A stretch of DNA of 64,000 nucleotides from Aurantiacibacter poecillastricola (GTDB lineage: Bacteria > Pseudomonadota > Alphaproteobacteria > Sphingomonadales > Sphingomonadaceae): positions 682,001-746,000 of the forward strand of contig NZ_JAVAMS010000002.1 of NCBI RefSeq assembly GCF_030730945.1, in the 5' to 3' direction. The notes under the pieces were generated by a model. That model was not told the DNA's origin and made no database searches. It saw nothing but the letters and a program-made list of their open reading frames with translations. Both the position numbers and the translations under genes were made by a program. Positions 7,115 to 16,882 of the stretch are shown here, one piece after another (position 1 is the first letter of the stretch; each line of letters opens with the position of its first letter).

Positions 7115-10100
7115 GTGCCCGACAGCGACGTTCTCCCCAAGCGCACGATCGAGCTCGATCCCGAGAGCATAGACGCACCGTCTCGCGCGCAGTTTGTCGA
7201 GCTGGGTCTCGTCAGCTGCTTCAGCTTCCTGCGCGGCGCGTCCGACGCGGTGGACCTGGTGCTGACTGCGCGGACCCTCGGTTACGATGCCATCGGGATT
7301 GCCGATGCGAACTCCATGGCAGGTGTGGTGCGCGTCCACAGCGAGGCGAAGACTCTGAAAATGCGCCCGATCATCGGTTGCCGGATCGAGACGGTGGAAG
7401 GCTTCGCTTTTCTCGCCTATCCGAAGAACCGGACCGCCTATGGTCGCCTATGCACGCTGATCTCAGCGGGACGGATGGCCACTCTGGAGGGCGAATGGCA
7501 GGAGAAAGGCGTGTGCGAGATCAGCCTCGCCATGCTGGCCGAACATGGCGAGGACGTGCAGCTCATCCTCATCCCGCCGCGTGACCTGAATGAAAAATTC
7601 ACCATCTCGGTGCCCAGCAATGTCGTGCCGTTCCCCACGCTCCGCCAGCCCGAACGCGATAGGGGAAGGACGGAGATAACCGCCTCCCTGTCCGAGCTCC
7701 TGCCCCATCTCACCCAGATGCTGCCCAGTCTGCGACACCTTGCCGCCAGCTACCTCTATACCGGCAACGATATCGCCCGGATCGACCGGCTCGACGCACT
7801 GGCGAGGGCCAACGGCCTCACGTTGCTGGCCACGAACGACGTGCATTACCACGCGCCCGACCGTCGTCCGTTGCAGGATGTGATGACCGCCATCCGCCAC
7901 AAGACCACGGTGGCGCGCGCGGGCCACCTGCTGCACGCGAATGCGGAGCGGCACCTCAAAAGCCCCGCGACCATGGCGCGCCTGTTCGACCGCTGGCCCC
8001 ATGCCATCGCAGCCGCGCGCGCCGTGGCCGATGCCTGCGACTTTAGTCTCGACGAGCTCAAATACGAGTATCCCGAGGAAATCTATCCCGACGGCATGAG
8101 TCCGCAGGCTTTCCTCGAAAGCGAAACCTGGAAGGGTGCGAAACGTCGCTATCCCGATGGCCTGCCGGACTCAGTGAAGACGACGCTGGAGCGCGAACTG
8201 GAGCTGATCGGCAAGCTGGAGCTGGCGCGCTACTTCCTCACCATCAAGGACATCGTCGACTATGCGCGCAGCGTCGATCCGCCGATCCTGTGTCAGGGGC
8301 GCGGCAGTGCGGCCAATTCGGCGGTGTGTTTCGTGCTCGGCATCACCAGTGTGGATCCTGCCAAGCACCAGTTGCTGTTCGACCGTTTCATCTCCGAGGA
8401 GCGCAAGGAGCCGCCTGATATCGATGTCGATTTCGAGCATGAGCGGCGCGAGGAGGTGATCCAGCACATCTACAAGAAGTATGGCCGCCACCGCGCCGGC
8501 CTCACCGCCACCGTCATCCACTACCGCCCGCGCATGGCGATCCGCGAGGTGGGCAAGGCGATGGGTCTGTCCGAGGATGTCACTAGCGCTCTGGCACGCA
8601 CCGTGTGGGGAGGGTGGGGCAAGGAGGTGAGCGAGAAGCACGTCGCCGAAACGGGCATGGACGTCACCGATCCGCACCTCAGGCGAGTACTCAAACTTAC
8701 CGAACAAATGGTTGGAATGCCGCGACATCTCTCGCAGCATGTCGGCGGTTTTATCCTGACAGACGGACCGCTGACGCAGACCGTTCCCATCGGCAATGGC
8801 GCCATGCCCGATCGCAGTTTCATCGAGTGGGACAAGGACGATATCGAGGCGCTCGGCATCCTCAAGGTCGACGTGCTGGCGCTGGGCATGCTCACCTGCA
8901 TCAGGAAGTGCCTCGACCTGCTGGAGGATCACCACGACCGTCAGCTGACTCTCGCCACCGTGCCGCGAGAGGATCCTGAAACCTACGAGATGCTGCGCAA
9001 GGGCGATTCCCTAGGCGTGTTCCAGGTGGAAAGCCGCGCCCAGATGAACATGCTGCCGCGCCTGCGCCCGCGCGAGTTCTACGACCTCGTCATCCAGGTT
9101 GCCATCGTGCGGCCCGGCCCGATCCAGGGCGACATGGTACATCCCTATCTCAAGCGCCGCCGGGGCGCGGAGCAGGTGCAGATCCCCGCGCCATCGCCCG
9201 ATCATGGCCCGCCTGACGAACTCTCCAGCATTCTCGAACGCACGTTGGGCGTGCCTATCTTCCAAGAGCAGGCGATGAAAATCGCGCTCGATGCCGCGAA
9301 ATTCTCCAGCGCAGAGGCCAACCGCTTGCGCAAGGCCATGGCTACCTTCCGCAGCCGCGGCATGGTGGACGAATTGCAGGACATGATGGTGGAGCGCATG
9401 GTAAATCGCGGTTACGATCGCGACTTCGCCCAGCGCTGCTTCAACCAGATACGTGGCTTTGGCGAATACGGCTTTCCCGAAAGCCACGCCGCGAGCTTTG
9501 CGCATCTCGTATATGTCAGCAGCTGGCTCAAATGCCATTTCCCCGCCGCGTTCGCCTGCGCGCTGCTCAATTCCCAACCCATGGGCTTCTACGCTCCTGC
9601 GCAGATCGTGCGCGATGCGCGCGAGCACGGGGTGGAAGTGTTGCCGGTGGATGTGAACCGCAGTGATTGGGATTGTACACTGGAAGTGACCGGAAAGGCG
9701 GACAACACAACGGGTGGAGGACGGCTTGACCACCACATCGCCATGCGCCTGGGCCTGCGCCAGGTAGACGGCCTGCCCGAACACGTCGCCGCCGCCTTGG
9801 TCACCGCCCGTGCGGAGGGCGGAGCCTTCGCCGATGTCGCCGAACTGCGGGACCGGGCGCGTGTGCCGGTGGGCCATGTCGAGCGGCTTGCCAGCGCCGA
9901 TGCCTTCGGTTCGCTCGACATGACGCGCAGGCAGGCGCTGTGGGATGCACGCAGTCTGGTGGGGGGCATGGACCTGCCGCTCTTCGCTCATGCCGACGAG
10001 CGCGACGAAGGTGCCGAGCAGGGCAGGGCGATCCTGCCGAAGATGCCGCTCTCCGAGGAAGTGGTGGCCGATTACCAGACCACGCGCCTCAGTCTGAAAG

Positions 10101-10681
10101 CGCACCCCATGTCGTTCCTGCGCGCCAGCCTGGCAGAGCGTGGCTTCGTGCGCGCCTGCGACCTGCGAGATCGCAAGTTCCGCTCCCTGGTGCATGTCGC
10201 GGGGGTGGTTCTGATCCGCCAGCGGCCGGGCAGCGCCAAGGGTGTGTGCTTCATCACGCTGGAGGACGAGACCGGCGTCATCAACCTCGTGGTGTGGCCG
10301 GACCTCAAGGAAAAGCAGCGTACCGTGGTAATGGGCGCGCGGTTGATGGAGGTGCGCGGCCGCGTTGAATATGATGACGAGGTGATCCACGTCATCGCCC
10401 ACCACATGACCGATGCGACGCCCGAACTGCATCGCCTCTCGGACGATTTGCTGAACGCGCCCGTTGCACGGGCGGACCATGTAAACAGTCCGCTATCGGG
10501 CAGGCTCAACCCGCGCGACGACCTGAAGAGCGGAGCGGACGATCCTCATGGGAAATCGCAAGCGGTCGAGCCGTGGCAGGATCCGCCGCCGGGCAATCGG
10601 GAATGTGGCTACCACGGTCCCAATTCGCGGGGACATCCACGCGATGTGCGGATCATTCCCAAGTCTCGCGACTTCCATTGA
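7115..10681 (+). CDS. dnaE2: Error-prone DNA polymerase DnaE2 (C-family)
   Basis: DnaE2 is the non-essential alpha-subunit homologue that performs damage-induced translesion synthesis with ImuA and ImuB. The 1188-residue length fits. A PHP domain opens the protein (LVSCFSFLRGAS); the catalytic aspartates are in PPDIDVDF (D437, D439) and LKVDVL (D586). A helix-hairpin-helix region and a C-terminal OB fold (VHVAGVVLIRQRPGSAKG) follow. The start is GTG at 7115, one base after the udgX stop. Unlike the common imuA-imuB-dnaE2 cassette, dnaE2 here is separated from imuAB and placed behind udgX, but both operons carry LexA operators, so co-induction is kept. Confidence 0.95.
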   Translation: MPDSDVLPKRTIELDPESIDAPSRAQFVELGLVSCFSFLRGASDAVDLVLTARTLGYDAIGIADANSMAGVVRVHSEAKTLKMRPIIGCRIETVEGFAFLAYPKNRTAYGRLCTLISAGRMATLEGEWQEKGVCEISLAMLAEHGEDVQLILIPPRDLNEKFTISVPSNVVPFPTLRQPERDRGRTEITASLSELLPHLTQMLPSLRHLAASYLYTGNDIARIDRLDALARANGLTLLATNDVHYHAPDRRPLQDVMTAIRHKTTVARAGHLLHANAERHLKSPATMARLFDRWPHAIAAARAVADACDFSLDELKYEYPEEIYPDGMSPQAFLESETWKGAKRRYPDGLPDSVKTTLERELELIGKLELARYFLTIKDIVDYARSVDPPILCQGRGSAANSAVCFVLGITSVDPAKHQLLFDRFISEERKEPPDIDVDFEHERREEVIQHIYKKYGRHRAGLTATVIHYRPRMAIREVGKAMGLSEDVTSALARTVWGGWGKEVSEKHVAETGMDVTDPHLRRVLKLTEQMVGMPRHLSQHVGGFILTDGPLTQTVPIGNGAMPDRSFIEWDKDDIEALGILKVDVLALGMLTCIRKCLDLLEDHHDRQLTLATVPREDPETYEMLRKGDSLGVFQVESRAQMNMLPRLRPREFYDLVIQVAIVRPGPIQGDMVHPYLKRRRGAEQVQIPAPSPDHGPPDELSSILERTLGVPIFQEQAMKIALDAAKFSSAEANRLRKAMATFRSRGMVDELQDMMVERMVNRGYDRDFAQRCFNQIRGFGEYGFPESHAASFAHLVYVSSWLKCHFPAAFACALLNSQPMGFYAPAQIVRDAREHGVEVLPVDVNRSDWDCTLEVTGKADNTTGGGRLDHHIAMRLGLRQVDGLPEHVAAALVTARAEGGAFADVAELRDRARVPVGHVERLASADAFGSLDMTRRQALWDARSLVGGMDLPLFAHADERDEGAEQGRAILPKMPLSEEVVADYQTTRLSLKAHPMSFLRASLAERGFVRACDLRDRKFRSLVHVAGVVLIRQRPGSAKGVCFITLEDETGVINLVVWPDLKEKQRTVVMGARLMEVRGRVEYDDEVIHVIAHHMTDATPELHRLSDDLLNAPVARADHVNSPLSGRLNPRDDLKSGADDPHGKSQAVEPWQDPPPGNRECGYHGPNSRGHPRDVRIIPKSRDFH

Positions 10682-10683
10682 GG

Positions 10684-11409
10684 ATGGCGCGCAAACGCAA
10701 ATGGCCGCGGGCTCCTCGCGATGACCGCAGGCTGGCGGCGGCCTTCGTGATCCTCGCCCTGCTCCTGTCGGCACGGGTATTCCTGGCCGAGAATCCGCGA
10801 CACAACCCCTGGGCGCCGCTCGACCTGCGCGACGAACGGGGCTGGGCGACGCAGACCAAGCTCGCCGGTTTGCAGGGCGATATCGAGGCGTGCCGCGGCG
10901 TTTTGGATCGCAGCGAAGTCGCATTCACGGCGCTGCCCGTGAGCGGTGAGGGCGAGTGTCGCCGGGACGATCGGCTGACGCTGGACGAACGGCCCTTCGC
11001 GCCGCGCTTTCCGCAAATGACCTGCCCGGTGGCTGCAGGGCTGGAACTGTGGCTCGAGAAGGACGTGCAACCCCTTGCGCAGGAGATCCTCGGCAGCCGA
11101 GTCACCCGTGTCGAGCAACTCGGCACCTACAGTTGCCGCCGCATGTACAATGATGAAAGCGCTCCGCGGAGCGAGCATGCGACCGGCAATGCGATCGACA
11201 TCGGTGCATTCCTCCTCGAGGATGGCAGGCGCATCAGTGTATTGGAGGACTGGGATGGATCGAACGACCGGGCCGCGTTCCTGGAAGCCGCGCGTGACGC
11301 TGCCTGCGCCAGCTTTGGCACGGTGCTTTCACCCGACTACAATGCGGCCCATGCCGATCACTTCCACCTCGACCAAGGGCGGCGCCCTGGATCGGGAGCT
11401 TGTCGCTGA
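10684..11409 (+). CDS. Extensin-like family protein, membrane-anchored
   Basis: This 241-residue protein has a short basic N-terminus and one hydrophobic segment (AAAFVILALLLSARVFLA, about residues 19-36), so it is probably anchored in the inner membrane with its body in the periplasm. The C-terminal part is the extensin-like domain (Pfam Extensin-like_C): YSCRRMYNDESAPRSEHATG, GNAIDIGAF, and HADHFHLDQG. The conserved His and Asp pattern resembles peptidoglycan-cleaving M15-type folds, but activity is not established. ATG 10684 follows the dnaE2 stop by 2 bases; in-frame upstream codons lie inside dnaE2. It may be carried along by read-through from the SOS operon. Confidence 0.8.
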   Translation: MARKRKWPRAPRDDRRLAAAFVILALLLSARVFLAENPRHNPWAPLDLRDERGWATQTKLAGLQGDIEACRGVLDRSEVAFTALPVSGEGECRRDDRLTLDERPFAPRFPQMTCPVAAGLELWLEKDVQPLAQEILGSRVTRVEQLGTYSCRRMYNDESAPRSEHATGNAIDIGAFLLEDGRRISVLEDWDGSNDRAAFLEAARDAACASFGTVLSPDYNAAHADHFHLDQGRRPGSGACR

Positions 11410-11425
11410 CCGGCAGAAGGCAAAG

Positions 11426-11458
11426 AAAAACCCCCGCCGAAGCAGGGGTTCTCTCTAT
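11426..11458 (-). terminator. Terminator for the 11477-11707 gene
   Basis: On the minus strand AACCCCTGC-TTCG-GCGGGGGTT forms a stable tetraloop hairpin followed by TTTCTTT. It lies between two convergent genes and may work in both directions. Confidence 0.85.
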
Positions 11459-11476
11459 TTCGCGTCTGCTGGTAGC

Positions 11477-11707
11477 TTAGGCGCTGACAGGCACGTCCTC
11501 ATCTTCCTCGTTCTCGACGAGAATGACTACGCCAGCAGCGATGGCGGCAGCAGCCAGAACGAGCAGAACGGGGCCACCGCCCTCTTCACCAAGCTCTTCG
11601 CCCTGTGCAACGTTGGCGGCATCGCGGATTGCCGGGGCGGCAGTCGCGGTGAGGGTCGTGCCGGCGATAAGGCCTGCTGCGATGGTGCTGGCGATGATCT
11701 TTTTCAT
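11477..11707 (-). CDS. Small secreted or membrane hypothetical protein
   Basis: I do not recognise a named family. The 76-residue product starts MKKIIASTIAAGLIAGTTLT and has a signal-peptide-like N-terminus ending near ATAAPA. A short region with EELGEEGGG follows, then a hydrophobic segment (VLLVLAAAAIAAGVVILV, about residues 46-63) and an acidic tail (ENEEDEDVPVSA). This layout suggests a small exported protein with one membrane span, or an inner-membrane protein with two. The ATG at 11707 is preceded by GAGAGG; the longer frame upstream has no support. A strong terminator follows, which suggests a single-gene transcript. The 218-base region upstream, to the phoB end, holds no further gene. 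Confidence 0.7.
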   Translation of the reverse strand: MKKIIASTIAAGLIAGTTLTATAAPAIRDAANVAQGEELGEEGGGPVLLVLAAAAIAAGVVILVENEEDEDVPVSA

Positions 11708-11925
11708 TACTAAGCCTCTCAAATTTGAGGTTTTCAATATCTCTGCCCGTCTACGACAAGCCTGCAGCAATGTGAAGCTCCGATGCCGATAAACGTTCCC
11801 GAACCGTCGCTTTACGACACGACGTTGCAAATTGGTCACGTAAATCGTTCCGAACGAAACACCCTGCAATCAATTGTGTTGATACCAGCAAGGTCATCGC
11901 CTCGCAAGCGGGAGGGACTAGGTAT

Positions 11926-12615
11926 CTATACGGGTTCGAGCGCATATCCGGCAGAGCGCACCGTACGAATCGGATCGCGGGTATTCTCCACCGCGATGGC
12001 CTTGCGCAGTCGGCGGATATGCACGTCAACCGTGCGCTCCTCGATTTCGCTGCCGGTGCCCCAGACCGCGTCGAGAAGCTGGCTACGCGAGAATACGCGC
12101 CGGGGATGCTCCATGAAAAACTTGATCAGCCGGTATTCGGTAGGGCCGATCTGCAATTGGCGGCCGCGGCGTTCCACGCGGTGAGCCACGGGATCGAGTC
12201 GGAGGTCGCCGGCCTCGATCGTCTCACCTGCCAGCGCCGGTCGCACCCGGCGTAATACCGCCGAAACGCGGGCCAGCAACTCCCGAGGGGAGAAGGGTTT
12301 GGTGATGTAGTCATCGGCCCCAGTTTCAAGGCCGCGCACGCGGTCGTCCTCCGCTTCTCGCGCGGTCAGCATGATGATGGGAACATGGGCCGTCACCTTG
12401 TCGCGGCGCAGGCGGCGGCAGACCTCGATGCCGCTGGTCCCCTCGATCATCCAGTCGAGGATGACCAAATCCGGCGGATCTTCCGATGCCATCATCATCG
12501 CATCGTCGCCATCGGCGCTGACACGGACATCGTATCCTTCGCTCTCGAACCTGTATTCAAGCAGTTCGGCGAGCGCTGTATCGTCCTCGACCAGCAGCAG
12601 TTTCGGCGTGGACAT
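11926..12615 (-). CDS. phoB: Phosphate regulon response regulator PhoB
   Basis: PhoB is the OmpR-family regulator phosphorylated by PhoR under phosphate limitation; it binds Pho boxes and activates the regulon. The receiver domain has the acidic pair (LLVEDD), the phospho-acceptor Asp in DLVILDWMI, and Lys in YITKPFSPREL. A winged-helix DNA-binding domain follows (IGPTEYRLIKFFMEHPRRVFSR, then VDVHIRRLRKAI). Length is 229 residues from ATG 12615; a TTG two codons earlier is less likely, and AAGGGG lies upstream of the ATG. It is the last gene of the cluster that runs phoR-porin-pstS-pstC-pstA-pstB-phoU-phoB on the minus strand. Confidence 0.95.
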   Translation of the reverse strand: MSTPKLLLVEDDTALAELLEYRFESEGYDVRVSADGDDAMMMASEDPPDLVILDWMIEGTSGIEVCRRLRRDKVTAHVPIIMLTAREAEDDRVRGLETGADDYITKPFSPRELLARVSAVLRRVRPALAGETIEAGDLRLDPVAHRVERRGRQLQIGPTEYRLIKFFMEHPRRVFSRSQLLDAVWGTGSEIEERTVDVHIRRLRKAIAVENTRDPIRTVRSAGYALEPV

Positions 12616-12728
12616 CAATCACGGCCCCTTGAAATTCCGGCATCTCCTTCGATGCCGCTGGACCTGCGATATTTCAATTCTGTGTCAGATTTGTTGCAAT
12701 CGACCAGAGCAATTTAGTTGGCTGTGCA

Positions 12729-13397
12729 TTACCGTTCGATATCGTCCGGATAGCTGCCGGTAGCTGCATAATGCACCATCTCGGCAACGTTCGTCGCATG
12801 GTCGCCGATCCGCTCCAGGTTGCGAGCCACGAAGAGCAGTTGCGCAGCACTGGAAATGGTCGAAGGATTTTCCACCATGTGGCTGACGAGGTTGCGGAAG
12901 ATGCTGTCGTAGAACGCGTCGACCTTGGCATCCCGTTCGATCACCTCGCGTGCCACGACAGGGTCACGCGCGGCATAGGCGGTGAGCACGTCATGGACCA
13001 TTTCAGCGGCCATCTCGCCCATTGCCGGGAGCAGCAGCAGCGGCTCGAACCGGCTTCGGCCTTCGATACGCCCGGTACGCTTAGCGATGTTCTTGGCGTA
13101 GTCGCCGATCCGCTCCACCACGCCGCCGATCTTGAGCGCCGCCACGATCTCTCGCAGGTCGTCTGCCATCGGCGCACGCAGGGCAAGTATGCGCACGGCC
13201 ATCGCATCGACTTCGGTTTCCAGCGCATCGAGCTTGAGGTCGCGCTCCACGACTTCGGCAGCCAGCGCTTCGTCGCCATGGACGAGAGCATGGAGAGCCT
13301 GCTCAATGGCGACCTCGGCCAATCCGCCCATCTCCGCGATCAGGCCGCGCAGGCGAGTGATGTCCTCGTCGAATGCCTTGACGGTGTGTTCGACCAT
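12729..13397 (-). CDS. phoU: Phosphate signalling protein PhoU
   Basis: PhoU links the PstSCAB importer to PhoR and shuts off the regulon when phosphate is plentiful. The 222-residue all-helical protein shows the two repeated three-helix units, each with acidic motifs (DLKLDALETEVD in the first and ERDAKVDAFYDSIF in the second) and the RIGDYAKNIAKR and RIGDHATNVAE helices that contribute metal-binding Asp and Glu residues. Its ATG overlaps the pstB stop by one base (TAATG), showing translational coupling. phoB follows after 113 bases. Confidence 0.95.
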   Translation of the reverse strand: MVEHTVKAFDEDITRLRGLIAEMGGLAEVAIEQALHALVHGDEALAAEVVERDLKLDALETEVDAMAVRILALRAPMADDLREIVAALKIGGVVERIGDYAKNIAKRTGRIEGRSRFEPLLLLPAMGEMAAEMVHDVLTAYAARDPVVAREVIERDAKVDAFYDSIFRNLVSHMVENPSTISSAAQLLFVARNLERIGDHATNVAEMVHYAATGSYPDDIER

Positions 13398-14227
13398 TAG
13401 CCGTAGCGTCCTGTAATGTAATCCTGGGTGCGTTGCTCCACCGGATTAGTGAATATGTCTGACGTGTGTCCATACTCGACAAGATTGCCGAGGTGGAAAA
13501 ACGCCGTGCGCTGCGAAACGCGCGCGGCTTGCTGCATGGAATGGGTTACGATCACTATACCGTAACGACCCCGCAGCTCGTCGATAAGTTCCTCGATTTT
13601 CGCCGTGGCGATGGGATCGAGCGCGGAGCACGGCTCGTCCATGAGGATGACTTCCGGGTCAACCGCGATGGCCCGGGCGATGCACAGGCGTTGCTGCTGA
13701 CCGCCGGAAAGCGCCGTTCCGGAATCGGAGAGGCGATCCTTCACCTCTTCCCACAGGCCTGCGCGGCGAAGACTCTTCTCAACCACCTTGTCGAGATCCG
13801 CCTTGCTTTCGGCCAGGCCGTGAATTTTCGGACCATAGGCGATGTTGTCGTAGATCGACTTGGGGAAGGGATTGGGCTTCTGGAACACCATGCCCACCCG
13901 GGCGCGAAGCTGCACGACGTCCATGCCGCTGGAATAGATGTCCTCGCCATCGAGTTCGATAGTGCCGGTTACCCGGGCAGAGGGAATCGTATCATTCATG
14001 CGATTGAGCGCGCGCAGGAAGGTCGACTTGCCGCAGCCGGAGGGGCCGATGAACGCGGTGACATATTCGGTGTAGACGTCGATATCGACGCCATCGATAG
14101 CCTGCTTGCTGCCGTAATAGACGTCAACGTCGCGCGCGCGCATCTTCGGTTCGCCGACTTCGACGTTTTCGTGCTCGAGCGACTTCTGCGCCTGGTTTGC
14201 AAGGGGGCTGTCGGCCGTTTCGGACAT
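13397..14227 (-). CDS. pstB: Phosphate ABC transporter ATP-binding protein PstB
   Basis: PstB is the ATPase of the high-affinity phosphate importer PstSCAB. It has Walker A (GPSGCGKST), the Q-loop region ([11 protein letters not shown]), the signature [14 protein letters not shown], Walker B ([13 protein letters not shown]) and the switch His ([13 protein letters not shown]). ATG 14227 is chosen because it overlaps the pstA stop as TAATG, like the next junction, and has AGAAGAG six bases upstream; ATG 14233 is an alternative. The N-terminus carries about 30 extra residues before the ABC domain. Confidence 0.95.
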   Translation of the reverse strand: MSETADSPLANQAQKSLEHENVEVGEPKMRARDVDVYYGSKQAIDGVDIDVYTEYVTAFIGPSGCGKSTFLRALNRMNDTIPSARVTGTIELDGEDIYSSGMDVVQLRARVGMVFQKPNPFPKSIYDNIAYGPKIHGLAESKADLDKVVEKSLRRAGLWEEVKDRLSDSGTALSGGQQQRLCIARAIAVDPEVILMDEPCSALDPIATAKIEELIDELRGRYGIVIVTHSMQQAARVSQRTAFFHLGNLVEYGHTSDIFTNPVEQRTQDYITGRYG

Positions 14228-15486
14228 TACCATCTCTTCTCGAAGCGATTGCGCAGATAGATGGCAAGGCCATTCATCAGCAGGAGGAACACCAATAGCA
14301 CGATAATCGCCGCGCTGGTGCGTTCCACGAAGCCGCGGTCGATTTCATCGGACCACAGGAAGATTTGCATCGGTAGCACGGTGGCATTGTCGGTAAAGCC
14401 GTCGGGCGGACTGGCGACGAATGCACGCATGCCGATCAGCAGCAGCGGCGCCGTTTCCCCCAGCGCGCGGGCCATGCCGATGATTGTCCCTGTCAGGATG
14501 CCGGGAAGGGCCAGCGGCAGGACGTGGTGGAACACCACCTGCACCGGCGAGGCACCGATGGCCAGAGCGCCGTCGCGGATGGAAGGCGGCACCGCCTTGA
14601 TCGCGTTGCGTCCGGCGATGACGATCACCGGCATCGTCATCAGCGCCAGCGTCATGCCGCCGATCAGCGGGGCGGAACGATAGCTTGGGAAAATCCAGAG
14701 GAACACCGCCAGGCCGAGCAGGCCGAAGATGATCGAAGGCACCGCGGCAAGGTTGTTGATCGATACCTCGATAAGATCCGTCCAGCGGTTCTTGGGTGCG
14801 TATTCCTCGAGGTAGAGGGCTGCCAGCACGCCGATGGGGAAAGCGAGGGCAAGGGTGACGATCATCGTCAGGATCGAGCCCTTCAGTGCGCCCCAGATCC
14901 CCACCAACTGCGGATCGGTCGCGTCGGACCGTTCAAGGAAGCCAGTGTCGAACCGGTCTGCCAGAACGCCGTCCGCTGCGAGGCGCTGGGCAAGAGGCTG
15001 GAGATCTGCACTGCCATCTCCCGAAAGGGCACTTGCCAGCGATTCGGTGGTCGGCAGGGAGAACGTCTCCTGGCTGCGCAGAAGGGTGGGGTCTTCCGCC
15101 AGGTCGCTGGCGACGATGCGCCAAGCTTCGCTGTTGAGCTCCGCTGCTGCTTCCTCGCCAAGCGCCTGCTCTGCGCTGAATTCCACAACTGCGGGAAGGC
15201 CTTGCGATTCGAGAGAGCGCGCGATGGCCCGTTCGTCCTCGAGCGAGGGATCGATCGAGAGACCTGCCTGCGTGAAGTCAATCGGTACGCTCATCTCCGC
15301 GCGCTGGAAGCCGCCGATGCCGTTCAACGTCATCGTGACCAGCAGAAAGACGAGTACCGCTACCGAGAAGATGATGGCCGACAGGCCAGCGATCTTGAAG
15401 CGCCGCTCTGCCTGGTAGCGCTTCTTCAGCCGGGCCTCGAAAGCCGGTGTTCGCGTGGGACGAACCCTGTGCCGTGTCTCACTCAT
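14227..15486 (-). CDS. pstA: Phosphate ABC transporter permease PstA (with N-terminal extension)
   Basis: PstA is one of the two inner-membrane channel subunits of the phosphate importer. The 419-residue protein is longer than classic PstA because of a periplasmic N-terminal domain (about residues 60-190, the DUF3333-type extension seen in alphaproteobacteria) between the first membrane helix and the permease core. The core shows a run of helices and the EAA-like cytoplasmic loop ([20 protein letters not shown]) that contacts PstB. It overlaps pstC by 8 bases and pstB by 1 base. Confidence 0.93.
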   Translation of the reverse strand: MSETRHRVRPTRTPAFEARLKKRYQAERRFKIAGLSAIIFSVAVLVFLLVTMTLNGIGGFQRAEMSVPIDFTQAGLSIDPSLEDERAIARSLESQGLPAVVEFSAEQALGEEAAAELNSEAWRIVASDLAEDPTLLRSQETFSLPTTESLASALSGDGSADLQPLAQRLAADGVLADRFDTGFLERSDATDPQLVGIWGALKGSILTMIVTLALAFPIGVLAALYLEEYAPKNRWTDLIEVSINNLAAVPSIIFGLLGLAVFLWIFPSYRSAPLIGGMTLALMTMPVIVIAGRNAIKAVPPSIRDGALAIGASPVQVVFHHVLPLALPGILTGTIIGMARALGETAPLLLIGMRAFVASPPDGFTDNATVLPMQIFLWSDEIDRGFVERTSAAIIVLLVFLLLMNGLAIYLRNRFEKRW

Positions 15487-16864
15487 AAGCTTCGCGGAAC
15501 CTCTTCACGACGCGCAGCGCGATGATGTTGAGCACCAGCGTCACCATGAACAGCACGAAGCCCAGTGCAAAGGCGGCAAGCGTCGCGGGATGGTCGAAAC
15601 TGCCTTCGCCCGTCAGCAGAGCGACGATTTGCACCGTCACCGTAGTCATGGCTTCCAGTGGATTGGCAGACAGGTTGGCGGCGAAACTGGCGGCCATCAC
15701 CACGATCATCGTCTCACCGATGGCGCGGCTGATGGCGAGCATGATCCCGGCGACGATACCGGGCAGGGCGGCAGGGACGAGCACCCGCTTGATCGTCTCG
15801 TTCTGCGTCGCGCCCATGGCGAGCGAACCGTCCTTCATCGCCTGCGGAACGGCCGCGATGGAATCGTCGGCCATGGAGGAAACGAAGGGAATGATCATCA
15901 CGCCCATCACGAGGCCCGCGGCGAGCGCGCTCTCGCTAGATGGATTGGAAACGCCCAGCGACAGGGCGATGTCGCGAATGGCGGGCGCGATGGTCAGGGC
16001 GGCGAAATAGCCGTAGACCACCGTGGGCACGCCCGCGAGAATCTCCAGCATCGGCTTCACCCAGGTGCGCACCCTGGGGGCGGCATACTGGTTGAGGTAG
16101 ATCGCGCTCATCATGCCAAGCGGAATGGCCACGATCATGGCGATGATCGCGCCGATGAACAGCGTACCCCAGAATAGCGGGATGGCGCCGTAGCGGCTCC
16201 CATCGGGATCGCTTGCGCTGCTCATGGGATCGGGCGACCAGTTGGTGCCGAACAGGAAGTCGAGCGGATTGACCATGCTGAAGAAGCGCACGGTCTCGAA
16301 CACCAGGCTGACAAGAATGCCAAGCGTGGTGAGAATGGCCACGAGCGAGGCGATCAGCAAGGTGGTGAGCACAGCCCGTTCCACCCGTGTGCGGGCGCGG
16401 AAATCGGGTTTCAGGCGGAGGAAGGCAAAGCCCGCACCAGCGCCAGCTACCAGCAAGGAGACGACGAAGCCGATGATCGAGTAGCGGGTTATCGCCTCCT
16501 CGAATGGCTCGATCAGCGGAGCGGCGTCCTGATTGAATACACCGTTCGCAGCGCCCGACGCGACGGCGCGCGCTTCAGATAGCAGTGTCTCGCGCTGCAT
16601 GCCGAACGAAGGCAGGCCGTCCGCCGCTGGACTGGCGAGCACGTGCTGGATGATCAGCTGCTCGGAAATCGAGGACCACGCGATGAGGAACACGAGCGTG
16701 GGGACGACGATCCACAGCGCGGCGTACCAGCCGTGATAGACCGGCAGGGAGGCGATGCGGCCGTCCCCGCTCGCGCGGCGAAACATCGCGGCGCGCGAGC
16801 GGGCGACCAGCCAGCCGGCCAGCCCCAGTCCAAGGACGAGCAGGATTAGGGTGCTGACCGACAT
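15479..16864 (-). CDS. pstC: Phosphate ABC transporter permease PstC
   Basis: PstC is the second channel subunit of the phosphate importer. At 461 residues it is longer than the E. coli protein and has extra N-terminal membrane helices and a periplasmic loop before the permease core. The core carries the EAA loop (DGSLAMGATQNETIKRVLVP) and helices such as GEILAGVPTVVYGYFAAL in reverse order of the strand. It starts 18 bases after pstS and overlaps pstA by 8 bases, which fits a single transcript. Confidence 0.93.
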   Translation of the reverse strand: MSVSTLILLVLGLGLAGWLVARSRAAMFRRASGDGRIASLPVYHGWYAALWIVVPTLVFLIAWSSISEQLIIQHVLASPAADGLPSFGMQRETLLSEARAVASGAANGVFNQDAAPLIEPFEEAITRYSIIGFVVSLLVAGAGAGFAFLRLKPDFRARTRVERAVLTTLLIASLVAILTTLGILVSLVFETVRFFSMVNPLDFLFGTNWSPDPMSSASDPDGSRYGAIPLFWGTLFIGAIIAMIVAIPLGMMSAIYLNQYAAPRVRTWVKPMLEILAGVPTVVYGYFAALTIAPAIRDIALSLGVSNPSSESALAAGLVMGVMIIPFVSSMADDSIAAVPQAMKDGSLAMGATQNETIKRVLVPAALPGIVAGIMLAISRAIGETMIVVMAASFAANLSANPLEAMTTVTVQIVALLTGEGSFDHPATLAAFALGFVLFMVTLVLNIIALRVVKRFREAYE

Positions 16865-16882
16865 TTTCGCTGAAAGGTTTCC

